The position numbers and the translations under genes are program-made. Positions 8,349-17,950 of a DNA stretch of 64,000 bases are shown here, in pieces. Positions within the stretch are counted from its first letter, which is position 1. Each line of letters opens with the position of its first letter. The stretch comes from Pantanalinema sp. GBBB05 (GTDB lineage: Bacteria; Cyanobacteriota; Cyanobacteriia; Leptolyngbyales; Leptolyngbyaceae): the NCBI GenBank assembly GCA_016743235.1, contig VRZD01000004.1, forward strand, positions 1 through 64,000. Direction: 5' to 3'. The notes below the pieces were generated by a model that did no database searches, was not told where the DNA came from, and saw nothing but the letters and a program-made list of their open reading frames with translations.

Positions 8349-10109
8349 CTAAATTCCATGACTTTTACCAATTACCCAATGTCGCCGGAAAAAGCGAGAT
8401 AAGGCAGATTCCTCCAGAGTCAGACAAATTGGGCGACCGTGCGGGCAGGTACGGGGGTTACGGGTGCGTTGCCATTGATCCAGTAAAGTCTGCATTTCAT
8501 TCAGAGATAGGGGAGTACCATTCCGAATAGCACTTCGACAGGCTGTAGCGACTTGGGCTGTCTGCAAATCCCCCCCTAAACTCAGTTCAATCAGCGCTTC
8601 GGCACAATCATGGCGGGCGGCTAAAGGGGCAGGAGCCGATCGCACAGCCCAAACCTGCTCGCCAAACGGTTCAATTTCGCTCCCCAAGCGCTGAAGCTGC
8701 TCTACTTGCGCCGCCGTTAATTGATTTAGGATCACGAATGGTTCTAGTGGTACCATCTGCCAGCGATCGCACAACTGCTCATACAATACCCGCTCATGGG
8801 CAATATGTTGTTCAATCAACCACACCCCACTCGGATGTTCCGCCAAAATATACATATTGTGAACTTGAGCGATCGCTCGGATCACACTTAAACCCGCCAT
8901 TTCAGCCTGCGGAGTTAACCCCGGCTGCTCCAACTCTCCTGGATTGCTAGCCACATAATACGGGCCTTCCGCTTCAGCCGCTTTTAATAGCTGACCAATG
9001 CGAGTGGAATAGAGGCTATCCGGTACGCTTGTGGCATTTAGCCGGAGCGCTTGTTCGATCGCTTGAGTAATCTGCTGTTGCCAACGTTCTAGATGATGGA
9101 GGTAAACTTCAGACTTAGCTGGAGTCCGGTTCCAATCAATCTGCTCTGGGGGAACCCGCAAATGGACTAAGCAAACTGGATAACGATCGCGAGGGAGCAT
9201 TCTGCGAAACGCACTCAAAATGGTCTGTTCCAGCTCTAGTAACTGCACAAAGCGCCCATTCACAGCCACCTTGACCCAATCCGGACGATAGCGATGACAG
9301 CGATCGGGTAGCCCCAGCAGCAGATAGGAAGGTGAGGGGGATGAGGAAGATGAAGAAGGTAAGGTAGTCTGAACCGTAATTCCTCCCTCATCTCTCCTAT
9401 CCTCGCTATCTTCCCCATCCCCAGACTCTCCCCACTCTACTTCTGCCAAATCACCAATCTGCACATCTCGCAGCATTTGGGGCACGATTTGTCGAGCTGT
9501 TTGACCGGGAAAAAGTTGGAACCAGTCCCGATCGTTATGCTGCACCTGCCAGGTGACATGAGGATGACAAAGGGCAAGGTGATAAATCGTACTTTGAATC
9601 GCCCGTAATTGTTGAGGCATAGGGGGTAAACCTTGCCGCCGCGCTTCCCAGGTAGCAAATAACTGATCAGCCGTGACGATCGTGCCAGCAGAAATTGCGG
9701 CTGGTTTGCTCTGGATTGCCTGCCCCTGAGCATCATACGTGCAGTGCCAGCCCATGTCTTCTAGCCGCGATCGACTGGCAATCTCTAGCTGAGCTAACTG
9801 TGCCAAACTATGCAGAGCTTCGCCCCGAAATCCCAGGCTAGTAATGCGCCAGAGATCATCACAGGTGCGAATTTTACTGGTGCTATGCGGCGTTGCAGCT
9901 TGCTGCAAGTTTTCCAGATTCATGCCGATGCCATTATCGGCTACTCTCACACGCCAGCGATCGCTCCAAACTGAAATCACGAGGCGATTAGCGGCAGCAT
10001 CCAACGCGTTTTCTACCAACTCCCGCACCGCCGCCGCTAGAGAATCAATCACTTCTCCAGCGGCAATTAAATGGATCACTTCAGTGGGTAGCGGTTGAAT
10101 ACCAGTCAT
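8349..10109 (-). CDS. mutL: DNA mismatch repair protein MutL
   Basis: MutL couples mismatch recognition by MutS to strand removal. The GHKL ATPase domain is clear: VRELVENALDAAA, ADNGIGM, and TSLGFRGEALHSLA. The C-terminal dimerisation/endonuclease domain has EQHIAHERVLYE in place of DQHA-x2-E-x4-E, then ACRSAIRNG, CPHGRP and SRFFRR. It may therefore keep nicking activity, although the first motif has Asp to Glu and Ala to Ile changes. I chose ATG 10109 (MTGIQPLP), since the residues from 10169 do not look conserved. The linker contains a Ser/Asp-rich tract encoded by an inserted repeat (9324-9435). The promoter must lie in the mutL-rpsD gap. Confidence 0.93.
   Translation of the reverse strand: MTGIQPLPTEVIHLIAAGEVIDSLAAAVRELVENALDAAANRLVISVWSDRWRVRVADNGIGMNLENLQQAATPHSTSKIRTCDDLWRITSLGFRGEALHSLAQLAQLEIASRSRLEDMGWHCTYDAQGQAIQSKPAAISAGTIVTADQLFATWEARRQGLPPMPQQLRAIQSTIYHLALCHPHVTWQVQHNDRDWFQLFPGQTARQIVPQMLRDVQIGDLAEVEWGESGDGEDSEDRRDEGGITVQTTLPSSSSSSPSPSYLLLGLPDRCHRYRPDWVKVAVNGRFVQLLELEQTILSAFRRMLPRDRYPVCLVHLRVPPEQIDWNRTPAKSEVYLHHLERWQQQITQAIEQALRLNATSVPDSLYSTRIGQLLKAAEAEGPYYVASNPGELEQPGLTPQAEMAGLSVIRAIAQVHNMYILAEHPSGVWLIEQHIAHERVLYEQLCDRWQMVPLEPFVILNQLTAAQVEQLQRLGSEIEPFGEQVWAVRSAPAPLAARHDCAEALIELSLGGDLQTAQVATACRSAIRNGTPLSLNEMQTLLDQWQRTRNPRTCPHGRPICLTLEESALSRFFRRHWVIGKSHGI
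9324..9435. repeat. Purine/pyrimidine palindromic element inside mutL
   Basis: A purine-rich arm (9324-9364) is followed by a pyrimidine-rich arm (9381-9435), the same build as the 2842-2893 hairpin. The pyrimidine arm holds CCTCCCTCATCTCTCCTA (9382-9399), found again exactly at 43077-43094. In mutL it stays in frame and encodes an acidic tract (GESGDGEDSEDRRDEGG) and a Ser/Pro run (SSSSSSPSPS) in the flexible linker. Confidence 0.75.
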
Positions 10110-10213
10110 AGGCTGCAAAAGTCTGCCCAAGCTAAAAGCAGAAGGTGATAGAGAGGCGAACACCTTCATTCTGGCGTTTGACGGCTCGATCCAGAGCCAC
10201 GATCGCCAATAAT

Positions 10214-10265
10214 CTCAAAAATATTTGAGAGGCTCTTTCAACTTGGCACAGATACAGCATATACT
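10214..10265 (+). promoter_or_regulatory. Palindrome and candidate rpsD promoter
   Basis: CTCAAA-AATA-TTTGAG (10214-10229) is a perfect 6-bp inverted repeat. Just downstream, TATACT (10260-10265) with a weak -35 (TTCAAC, 10237-10242) at 17-nt spacing could drive rpsD with a ~40-nt leader. The palindrome lies between mutL and rpsD and could be an operator or a relic of a hairpin. There is no direct evidence for either. Confidence 0.35.
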
Positions 10266-10309
10266 GGGAAATCTGGCTAGAATTTTTTGAGAAATTCCGA
10301 GGAAGTTCA

Positions 10310-10918
10310 ATGTCGCGATATAGAGGTCCGCGCCTCCGAGTTGTACGTCGTTTAGGCGACCTGCCTGGTTTGACCCGCAAGTCTGCCCGCCGGGCATATC
10401 CCCCTGGTCAACACGGTCAGGCCCGCAAAAAGCGCTCTGAGTACGCGGTGCGTCTGGAAGAAAAACAAAAGCTCCGGTTCAATTATGGTTTAAGTGAGCG
10501 GCAACTACTCCGTTATGTACGGAAAGCTCGTCGTGCCGCTGGTTCTACTGGACAAGTGTTGTTGCAACTGCTGGAAATGCGGTTGGATAACACCGTGTTC
10601 CGTATGGGTATGGCTCCCACGATTCCGGCTGCCCGTCAGCTTGTCAATCATGGTCATGTGACGGTCAATGGTCGCGTGGTAGACATCCCTAGCTATCAGT
10701 GTCGTGCTGGCGAAACCATCGCCGTGCGGGATACTGAGCGCTCGCGGAAATTGGTCGAAACCAATTTGCAATATCCTGGTTTAGCAAACCTCCCCAGCCA
10801 TTTAGAGTTTGATAAGTCCAAAATGGTGGGCAAGGTCAATGGAGTGATCGATCGTGAATGGGTGGCACTCCAGATTAACGAACTTCTGGTGGTTGAATAC
10901 TATTCTCGGCAGGCGTAA
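10310..10918 (+). CDS. rpsD: 30S ribosomal protein S4
   Basis: 202 residues, the length of cyanobacterial and plastid S4. It begins [20 protein letters not shown] and has the S4 RNA-binding domain ([20 protein letters not shown], then [17 protein letters not shown]). S4 is a primary 16S rRNA binder that starts 30S assembly. The ATG at 10310 follows GAGGAAG at good spacing. It stands alone rather than in a ribosomal operon, as is usual in cyanobacteria, and is closed by a strong terminator 46 nt past the stop. Confidence 0.98.
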   Translation: MSRYRGPRLRVVRRLGDLPGLTRKSARRAYPPGQHGQARKKRSEYAVRLEEKQKLRFNYGLSERQLLRYVRKARRAAGSTGQVLLQLLEMRLDNTVFRMGMAPTIPAARQLVNHGHVTVNGRVVDIPSYQCRAGETIAVRDTERSRKLVETNLQYPGLANLPSHLEFDKSKMVGKVNGVIDREWVALQINELLVVEYYSRQA

Positions 10919-10964
10919 TTCTCCACAATTACGTGCCTTTACCGCGGCATTTTATCAAGTTAAG

Positions 10965-10998
10965 AAGCCTTCTGATCCTGTCAATCAGAAGGCTTTTT
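10965..10998 (+). terminator. Rho-independent terminator of rpsD
   Basis: AAGCCTTCTGAT (10965-10976), a 7-nt loop, then ATCAGAAGGCTT (10984-10995): a perfect 12-bp stem that runs into TTTTT. Confidence 0.93.
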
Positions 10999-11035
10999 AT
11001 TGTGATGGGAGGCGACTCCAGCCCATTATTTTTAC

Positions 11036-11075
11036 GTCCACCCCATCTGCCTCACCTTCCCTATCCTGCTCATCG
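11036..11075. repeat. Pyrimidine-rich repeat arm before the cyaC stop
   Basis: A pyrimidine-rich tract containing ATCTGCCTCACC, which recurs in reverse complement in the 34988-35036 repeat. It sits in the gap between the convergent rpsD terminator and the cyclase gene. No purine partner arm is next to it, so it may be half of an element. Confidence 0.5.
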
Positions 11076-11078
11076 CCT

Positions 11079-14000
11079 TTAGTGGACGATCGGCTCGGGA
11101 TTCACCGCAAACGTTAATACCGTTTCATCCACGCCTTTCAACTTAAAGGGACTACGCTTCGTAATTTCCTCTTCCTCTAAATAATCAGCCACTGCCGCTG
11201 AAACCAAGATCATGTCTGGGTCAGCTAATTGTTGAATTCGCGAGGCAATATTGACACTCGGACCGATCGCGGTGTAGTCCGAGCGCTCATCTGAACCAAA
11301 CATACCGACTACGGCTGTGCCCTGATGGATGCCACAGCGAAATTGCACTTGCCCAATGCCCTGTTCCTGCCAGCGTTGGTTCAGTTGATCTAAGGAGCGG
11401 CGCATTTGCCGAGCGGCTGCCACTGCCCGCCGCACCTGCTCATTAGGCGTCAGTTCTTCGGGTGCTCCAAATAATGCCAGAATGGCATCGCCCATAAATT
11501 TGTCCACTGTCCCGCCGTTATCAAAGACCGCTCGGGTCATCAAAGCTAAATATTCATTCAACACTTCTGCGACTTTGCGCGATCGCAAGGTATTTGAAAG
11601 TTGGGTAAACCCAACAATATCGCTAAACAATACGGTCATTAATCGGGGTTCTGGGCGTAAATCCAACAACAGCTCCCCTTTGGCGGCCCGCTGCACCATT
11701 GAAGGTGGCAGGAATCGCTTCAGGACCGATTCAGTCAGGTAAGTGTTTAATTCGGCAACTCGCTGTTCATTCGCCTTTAGAGCCAGCAAATTACGGACTT
11801 CTGCCAAAAGTTCGCGATCGTTAAACGGTTTAGACAAATAGGCATCCGCACCGCGCTCCGCCCCTTCAATTCGCGTATCCTCGTCTACCTTGGCCGTTAA
11901 TAGGACGATCGGGGTGCCCTTCAGGTCTTCGTCTTCCCGAATCATTCGGATTAAATCCAGCCCAGATACTAAAGGCATCATTAAATCTGTGACAATCAGA
12001 TACGGTCGCAGAGCCTGAGCCATTTGATAACCTTCTGCGCCATTCCGCGCCATCCAGGTTTGATACCCCTGCTCTCGTAGAATGCCGGAAACGTAGCTGC
12101 GGAGATCGGGATTATCATCCACAATCAGAATCCGGGGCATCGAAGTATCTGTATGAGGTAGCAAGGTATGAACGGGCTGGGCTTCTGGGGTATGGGCAGT
12201 GTCCTGTGCCTCTGCGGTCTGAGACTCCATATCGACATCTGCTAGTTCAATCGCAGCCCGACTGGGTTGGATTTCTGCTTGCACATCAATCACCTGTTGA
12301 GGTGGCAAATGAGCAAATCCAGCTTGTAGCCAGATCGTGAAGGTTGATCCCTGCCCATAGGCAGAATCTACAGCCACTTGTCCTCCATGCAGTTCCACCA
12401 ATTCTTTAACTAGCGCTAACCCGAGACCGCTGCCCTCATAGCTGCGGTTGGCTGAACCCTCTGCCTGTCGGAAGCGCTCAAACAAATGGGGAATTTGGTC
12501 AGGACGAATCCCAATACCGGTGTCGATCACTTTCAACACACAATGATTTCCAGCTGGTTGCAAGCTCACGGTAATACTGCCACCCGCTGGAGTAAACTTC
12601 ATCGCATTTGACAACAAGTTATAAAGAACCTTGTCAAATTTCTCCAGATCTAAATAAACCGCCGGACAGGGTTCCAGATGAGTGCTCAGCATAATCCCTT
12701 TCCGTTCACAGTAAAGCCGGAAGGAGTCTACAGTTTGGGTGACAAAATCAACTAGATCACAGGGACGGAAACTGGGTTGCATTCGTCCCGCATCTAAACG
12801 TTGCAGATCGAGCAATTGATTCACTAACCGCAACAAGCGGCGGGAACTGCGTAAAGCGATCACTGATTGTTCATAACTCAAGCCTTGTCGCTGGTTAACA
12901 GCAGATTCTAGGGGACCGATCGTCAGCGTTAGCGGTGTCCGAAACTCATGGGAAATATTTTGGAAAAATTCGGTCTTCTGGCGATCGAGTTCGAGCAACT
13001 GTTCGGCTTGTTGCCGGGTCTTCTGGTAAAGGCGAGCTTGCTGGACGGCGATCGCCGCCTGAGCTGCCACGGCTTGGGCAAGCCCAATTTCAGACAATTG
13101 CCAGCGACGGGGTTGGAAATTTTGCCGTAAGGAAATGCTACCAATGATCTGTCCATCCGACAGCAAAGGCACAACCAGCAGCGATCGGGTCGAATACTGA
13201 AACGGATGCTCCGTAATATTCATCTCTGGATAGTGTTCCAGATCATTGAGAATTACTGGCTGTTTCGTCAGCATTAATTGCTTCAGAACCGGATTACCCG
13301 CAATTGGCAAAATCGATTGGGGTAACCCCCGTGACAGTTCTACCGGAGGCATTGTTGGGGAGGCAGTAGTGTCTGATAATCCAACCTTGGTAGTTTGGTG
13401 AGGCGATTGCGTGGCATCATGCAGCCCCACACACTGCACAAACTCATCCCCCTCCGTCCATAACGACAGCACACACCCATCCGCATGGAGAGCCTGTCCA
13501 AGTTGTTGTGTGATCGCCGCAAAAATTTCTTGCGGATCAAGGCTAGAGCGAATCGCCGTTGTAATCGCATTAATTAGCGATTCTCGCTTCGCTAGAGCTT
13601 GCAATTGCTCATAGGCGCGGGCCTGCGACAGAGCCAGAGCCGCTTGGCTGGCAACCATACTCAGCAGTTGCACCTCATCATCCTGCCAGGGACGGGGTTG
13701 CCCACATTGATGCAACGCTAGAACAGCTAAAATTTCTTGCTGATATTGCAACGGGACTAAAAGACTGGCATGAATTCCTAGTTGTTGATAAGCCTGGCGG
13801 CGTTGCTGAACCTTGGCATCCTCCCCTTGCAAGCGAGCATCGGTATCAGTCTCTTGCAAGACTTGAATCTCCTCAGTTGCCCACACTGTTTGTGCCAGCA
13901 TGGTTTTCAAAGAAGCCAGATGACCATTACTAGCCTCAGATTCAGCTGTTGGCGGATGGCTGTGCTCGATACCTGAGACTGAAACAGTGGCTCCATTGCC

Positions 14001-14618
14001 TAACCCATAGGATTCCTGACCACCTAAGTAGGGATAACAATCCTCTACCCGACTGTCTTGCATGGGGCAGACAATACAATAGCTGACCTCGAAAATGTGA
14101 CCAACAGATTCCCCGATCGTCTCCAAAATTTGCCGATAACTTAAGGCCCGCCGGATTGAGTTGGTTACAGCATTCAAGAGGGACTCTTGCCGCAGCGATC
14201 GCCGCAACTCTTGGGTTCTCGCTTTCAGCACATTATGGGTATCCACAGCTTGCCGCACAACCGCCTTGAGTTCCTCATCATCCCAAGGCTTGGTGACATA
14301 CTTAAATACCTTGCCCGAGTTGATGGCTTCGACTAAATCTTCGACATCAGTGTAACCAGTCAAAATAATCCGAATAATGTCGGGATATTGAGTTGCCGTT
14401 AAACTGAGAAATTCTGTGCCACTCATCAAAGGCATCCGTTGGTCGGAGATAATTACGGCAACATCTCCTTCCTTTGCCAGGATATCTAATGCTGTGGGAC
14501 CATTCTCTGCCCTTAAAACCTTAAATTCCCGATGAAAAGTGCGGTAGAGCAAGTCAAGATTATCTGGTTCATCATCCACTACCAGAAGTTTTGGCTTGCT
14601 ACTTAGTTGGACTTTCAT
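11079..14618 (-). CDS. cyaC: CyaC-like hybrid histidine kinase / adenylate cyclase
   Basis: 1179 residues. Order: receiver domain (residues 8-125, phospho-Asp59 in VIISDQRMP, Lys110); two to three GAF-type regions (~150-540); HisKA with NISHEFRTPLTLTIGPL (~560); HATPase with NLLSNAMKFTPAGG and GSGLGLALVKELVELHGG; a second receiver (RILIVDDNP to YLSKPF); and a class III cyclase (992-1179). Cyclase residues are metal Asp1000 (FSDIVGFT) and Asp1044 (FMGDAIL), adenine-selecting Lys1040 and Thr1116 (DYTAIGPSVN), and transition-state Asn1123/Arg1127. This is the layout of CyaC from Anabaena and Arthrospira, where phosphorelay controls cAMP output. The ATG at 14618 gives a normal receiver start. Confidence 0.88.
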   Translation of the reverse strand: MKVQLSSKPKLLVVDDEPDNLDLLYRTFHREFKVLRAENGPTALDILAKEGDVAVIISDQRMPLMSGTEFLSLTATQYPDIIRIILTGYTDVEDLVEAINSGKVFKYVTKPWDDEELKAVVRQAVDTHNVLKARTQELRRSLRQESLLNAVTNSIRRALSYRQILETIGESVGHIFEVSYCIVCPMQDSRVEDCYPYLGGQESYGLGNGATVSVSGIEHSHPPTAESEASNGHLASLKTMLAQTVWATEEIQVLQETDTDARLQGEDAKVQQRRQAYQQLGIHASLLVPLQYQQEILAVLALHQCGQPRPWQDDEVQLLSMVASQAALALSQARAYEQLQALAKRESLINAITTAIRSSLDPQEIFAAITQQLGQALHADGCVLSLWTEGDEFVQCVGLHDATQSPHQTTKVGLSDTTASPTMPPVELSRGLPQSILPIAGNPVLKQLMLTKQPVILNDLEHYPEMNITEHPFQYSTRSLLVVPLLSDGQIIGSISLRQNFQPRRWQLSEIGLAQAVAAQAAIAVQQARLYQKTRQQAEQLLELDRQKTEFFQNISHEFRTPLTLTIGPLESAVNQRQGLSYEQSVIALRSSRRLLRLVNQLLDLQRLDAGRMQPSFRPCDLVDFVTQTVDSFRLYCERKGIMLSTHLEPCPAVYLDLEKFDKVLYNLLSNAMKFTPAGGSITVSLQPAGNHCVLKVIDTGIGIRPDQIPHLFERFRQAEGSANRSYEGSGLGLALVKELVELHGGQVAVDSAYGQGSTFTIWLQAGFAHLPPQQVIDVQAEIQPSRAAIELADVDMESQTAEAQDTAHTPEAQPVHTLLPHTDTSMPRILIVDDNPDLRSYVSGILREQGYQTWMARNGAEGYQMAQALRPYLIVTDLMMPLVSGLDLIRMIREDEDLKGTPIVLLTAKVDEDTRIEGAERGADAYLSKPFNDRELLAEVRNLLALKANEQRVAELNTYLTESVLKRFLPPSMVQRAAKGELLLDLRPEPRLMTVLFSDIVGFTQLSNTLRSRKVAEVLNEYLALMTRAVFDNGGTVDKFMGDAILALFGAPEELTPNEQVRRAVAAARQMRRSLDQLNQRWQEQGIGQVQFRCGIHQGTAVVGMFGSDERSDYTAIGPSVNIASRIQQLADPDMILVSAAVADYLEEEEITKRSPFKLKGVDETVLTFAVNPEPIVH

Positions 14619-15167
14619 GAACCGCGCTCCTGCTACAAGGGCAGTCGGATAAACAATCTTCCAGTGGTGCAGGACAGCATAAACATAGATATTTCACGCC
14701 TAACACCTCCAACATTGGAGCATAGTCTATGGGTCTGTGCGCCTTCGCGTCCCCTCTTCATATCACTATCGCACTTCAAGAACAGTGCAGCCATGCTCAG
14801 TAGTACACCCCAATGCGACTGAACTTGATCCCCCAAGCAACTGCTTTCAAGCCAACTCGCACCTGCTTGATTGTAGGCAAAAACGTTACAAACTAAGGTG
14901 GGCAGAAACCAGACCCAGATTTTAGTAGCAATGATAAAAGAAAAAATAGAAGCTGCAATATTCAATCGACAAAACCACAATCCTAATAGATCAATCCTCT
15001 TGATCAGATTGCCCAAATTCAGGCATTTGTTAACCTCATTAGCGGAACGATCGAGAGAAAAAATTAGTGAATCAGATCGGTCATAATCGTAGATACTTAA
15101 TTCTAATCACTGTGAGGATCCAAAACGCGCGATCGATGTAGTTCATCCGCTCGGAGCATTTTTAGCC
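14619..15167. other. 549-bp divergent intergenic region, cyaC / nrdR
   Basis: AT-rich toward nrdR. It should contain the promoters of both divergent genes, but I see only weak -10-like hexamers (for example CATAAT near 15082) and no -35 at proper spacing. The short frames on both strands look like noise. There is no tRNA or recognisable small RNA. Confidence 0.4.
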
Positions 15168-15716
15168 ATGCGCTGCCCTTTCTGCCAGCATACAGACAAT
15201 CGGGTTCTTGAATCACGTTCAGCAGAAGCGGGGCAAAGTGTCCGTCGCCGCCGGGAATGCCTCAAATGTGGGCGACGGTTCACCACGTATGAACGGATCG
15301 AGTTTGTGCCCATTACAGTGATTAAGCGGGACGGTGAACGCGAATCCTTCGATCGCTATAAGCTGCTACGCGGCATTGTTCGGGCTTGCGAGAAAACGAA
15401 TGTTCCCTCGGTTCATGTGGAAACCCTCGTCGATGAGATTGAGGCTGAACTGCAGCAACGGGCAGTCCGAGAAGTTAACAGTAGCGAGATTGGTGAGTTG
15501 GTGTTGCAACGGTTACGCGAGTTAAGCGAAGTCGCTTATATCCGGTTTGCTTCAGTGTACCGCCAATTCCAGGGAATCAGAGATTTCGTCGATACCCTCA
15601 ATCATTTACAAAATTCTACAGCCCCAACTCCAGAGGATGAACTGCATCAGGGGCATCCCGTGATCGAGCATGCCATGATGGACTCTGATCCAATGGTGTC
15701 CGCCTCTTCACAATAG
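15168..15716 (+). CDS. nrdR: Transcriptional repressor NrdR
   Basis: 182 residues. The zinc ribbon has Cys3-x2-Cys6 and Cys31-x2-Cys34 ([33 protein letters not shown]). It is followed by an ATP-cone domain ([20 protein letters not shown] to about residue 137) that senses ATP/dATP. NrdR represses ribonucleotide reductase genes by binding NrdR boxes. No nrd gene is in the window. The C-terminal ~30 residues are polar and non-conserved. It lies upstream of rpsA on the same strand, with a 223-nt gap. Confidence 0.97.
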   Translation: MRCPFCQHTDNRVLESRSAEAGQSVRRRRECLKCGRRFTTYERIEFVPITVIKRDGERESFDRYKLLRGIVRACEKTNVPSVHVETLVDEIEAELQQRAVREVNSSEIGELVLQRLRELSEVAYIRFASVYRQFQGIRDFVDTLNHLQNSTAPTPEDELHQGHPVIEHAMMDSDPMVSASSQ

Positions 15717-15939
15717 CAATCGATCGGTCCTGCCAGTCGAGATCCAGATTTTCATTGCAAACACTTATGTCTGTGCCACAGACTTGAGGTAATATAGATC
15801 TTCCGAGCTATCGATTGCTTTAGGTCTGATCTCCTACAATCAAGATTGGAGGAGTGTGGGTGTAGCGGCACAGTATTTAGTGTGCGTGTACATCGACAGG
15901 AGGAACATTAACGGAGCTAATTACCAGGAAACGATTCGC

Positions 15940-16923
15940 ATGGTCAATCAGGACACTTTAACGACAGACGTTGGTTTTACACACGAAGATTTTGCCGCCC
16001 TACTAGATAAGTACGACTACCACTTTAGCCCTGGTGATGTTGTCGCTGGAACCGTGTTCAGTCTGGAACCAAGGGGTGCTCTGATTGACATAGGCGCGAA
16101 AACGGCTGCGTACATCCCCATCCAGGAAATGTCAATCAACCGAATTGATGCCCCTGAGGAAGTGTTGCAGTCCAATGAAACCCGTGAGTTCTTCATCCTT
16201 GCTGATGAGAACGAAGATGGACAATTAACCCTGTCTATCCGCCGCATTGAGTATATGCGGGCATGGGAGCGGGTGCGCCAACTCCAAGCAGAAGATGCGA
16301 CTGTTCGCTCGATCGTGTTTGCGACTAACCGAGGTGGCGCACTAGTCCGGATTGAAGGGCTACGCGGGTTTATTCCCGGTTCTCACATCAGTACTCGTAA
16401 ACCCAAAGAAGAACTCGTCGGCGAAGAATTGCCTTTGAAGTTTCTCGAAGTAGACGAGGAGCGGAACCGCCTTGTGCTCAGCCACCGCCGCGCCTTAGTC
16501 GAACGGAAGATGAACCGGTTGGAAGTCGGCGAAGTCGTGATCGGAACTGTACGGGGGATCAAACCGTATGGTGCCTTTATCGACATTGGCGGCGTCAGCG
16601 GTCTGCTACACATTTCGGAAATCTCCCATGATCATATCGATACCCCTCATAGCGTCTTTAATGTAAATGACGAAGTGAAGGTAATGATTATTGATCTTGA
16701 TGCAGAGCGGGGACGGATTTCCCTGTCCACGAAGCAGCTAGAGCCAGAACCCGGTGATATGGTGAAAAATCCTCAAGCGGTGTACGACAAAGCGGAGGAA
16801 ATGGCTGCTAAGTATCGGGAACAAATGCTGGCGAAACAGCGCGGTGAAACTGTCGCCGTAGGCGCTGCCCCTGAGGTTGCTCCAGAAGAACTGGAAGAAC
16901 TACCACCTGCGATCGAAGAATAG
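15940..16923 (+). CDS. rpsA: 30S ribosomal protein S1 (three-domain type)
   Basis: 327 residues from ATG 15940 (MVNQDTLTTDVGFTHEDF), which follows AGGAAA. The frame opens further upstream at 15856, but those residues look untranslated. There are three S1 domains: residues ~30-100 (GDVVAGTVFSLEPRGALIDI), ~115-185, and ~200-270 (GEVVIGTVRGIKPYGAFIDI), then an acidic tail. Cyanobacterial and plastid S1 have three such domains rather than the six of E. coli. S1 binds mRNA leaders at the 30S platform. The long leader allows autoregulation, but no structure was identified. Confidence 0.96.
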   Translation: MVNQDTLTTDVGFTHEDFAALLDKYDYHFSPGDVVAGTVFSLEPRGALIDIGAKTAAYIPIQEMSINRIDAPEEVLQSNETREFFILADENEDGQLTLSIRRIEYMRAWERVRQLQAEDATVRSIVFATNRGGALVRIEGLRGFIPGSHISTRKPKEELVGEELPLKFLEVDEERNRLVLSHRRALVERKMNRLEVGEVVIGTVRGIKPYGAFIDIGGVSGLLHISEISHDHIDTPHSVFNVNDEVKVMIIDLDAERGRISLSTKQLEPEPGDMVKNPQAVYDKAEEMAAKYREQMLAKQRGETVAVGAAPEVAPEELEELPPAIEE

Positions 16924-16952
16924 GCTAGCTAACCAGCTTAATGCTTTCACTC

Positions 16953-16977
16953 AAAGAGGGTTCGCCCTCTTTTTTTA
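16953..16977 (+). terminator. Rho-independent terminator of rpsA
   Basis: AAAGAGGG-TTCG-CCCTCTTT: an 8-bp stem closed by a UUCG tetraloop and followed by T residues to 16976. Confidence 0.95.
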
Positions 16978-17034
16978 TGCCTTTTATGCCGTAATGTCCA
17001 ATCAACTCACTCTATTGTCAGCAAAGGAGAACCA

Positions 17035-17775
17035 TTGGTCACAATTCAGTGTGGAGCCGTCACTTTTGAGCAGATTCAAGCCGTGATCTTCGACAAAGAC
17101 GGAACTCTGGCAGATGTGCAGGATTATCTCAGGAATCTAGGACAAAAGCGGGCACGGTTGATTGATGCTCAAATTCCGGGAGTGCAAGATCCCTTATTAA
17201 TGGCGTTTGGGTTTGAGAGCGATCGCTTGAATCCATATGGATTATTAGCCGTTGGCACTCGACAAGAAAATGAAATTGCCGCAGCGGCTTATGTAGCCGA
17301 AACTGGACGAGACTGGATTGCGGCATTGTCATTAGTGCGATCGGCATTTGATGAAGCTGACAAAGTGCTAAAGCGTAAAGCTGACAGCACTCCTTTATTT
17401 GAGGGCGTTATCCCAACCTTGCAGACCCTATCCCAAGCTGGAGTGGCAATCGGGATTTTATCCTCGGATACTCTCGCCAATGTCCAGGATTTTATCGATC
17501 GCTATGAACTTGGTGCATTCATCCAGTTATCCCAGGGCGCTGTCGATGGCTTGAGTAAGCCAGATCCAGCTGTATTACTACAAGCGAGTCAGAGCTTAGG
17601 CATTTCAGCTACCTCAATTCTAGTAGTCGGCGATTCTGCAGCTGATATTGAGATGGCAAAAGCGGCAAAAGCGGCTGGCAGTGTCGGCGTAACTTGGAAC
17701 CGTCGCCATGTAGGCACATTAGCCATGGCAGACGTTCTAATTTCCCAACTAACAGATATACAAGTTCAACCCTAG
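17035..17775 (+). CDS. HAD-superfamily phosphatase
   Basis: 246 residues with the HAD motifs: DKDGT (nucleophile Asp20, acid/base Asp22), ILSSDT (motif II), Lys in LSKPDP (motif III) and VGDSAADIEMA (motif IV). A helical cap lies between motifs I and II, as in the phosphoglycolate phosphatase-like subfamily. The substrate is not known. The start is TTG at 17035, supported by AAAGGAGA at 17023-17030, the best Shine-Dalgarno in the area. glcD, elsewhere in the window, handles glycolate, but no direct link is shown. Confidence 0.88.
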   Translation: MVTIQCGAVTFEQIQAVIFDKDGTLADVQDYLRNLGQKRARLIDAQIPGVQDPLLMAFGFESDRLNPYGLLAVGTRQENEIAAAAYVAETGRDWIAALSLVRSAFDEADKVLKRKADSTPLFEGVIPTLQTLSQAGVAIGILSSDTLANVQDFIDRYELGAFIQLSQGAVDGLSKPDPAVLLQASQSLGISATSILVVGDSAADIEMAKAAKAAGSVGVTWNRRHVGTLAMADVLISQLTDIQVQP

Positions 17776-17950
17776 ATCTAACCTATGCCATCCTGAGAGC
17801 GTCATATCAGGAAGTTAGTCATCAGGAACATACAAGATTCCCCTAGCATCAAAGCTTTTACGAGTCATCTCCCTGAGTGACGCCAGCAATGCTATGATGC
17901 TGTTCACGCAATGTGATGTTTCTTAGTTGTACTTAAGAGAGGAGCCGCCC

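Noticed and set aside
17776..17950. SAM riboswitch upstream of metK
   Set aside because: No conserved SAM-I, SAM-II or SAM-IV-like pairing was seen in the 175-nt gap.
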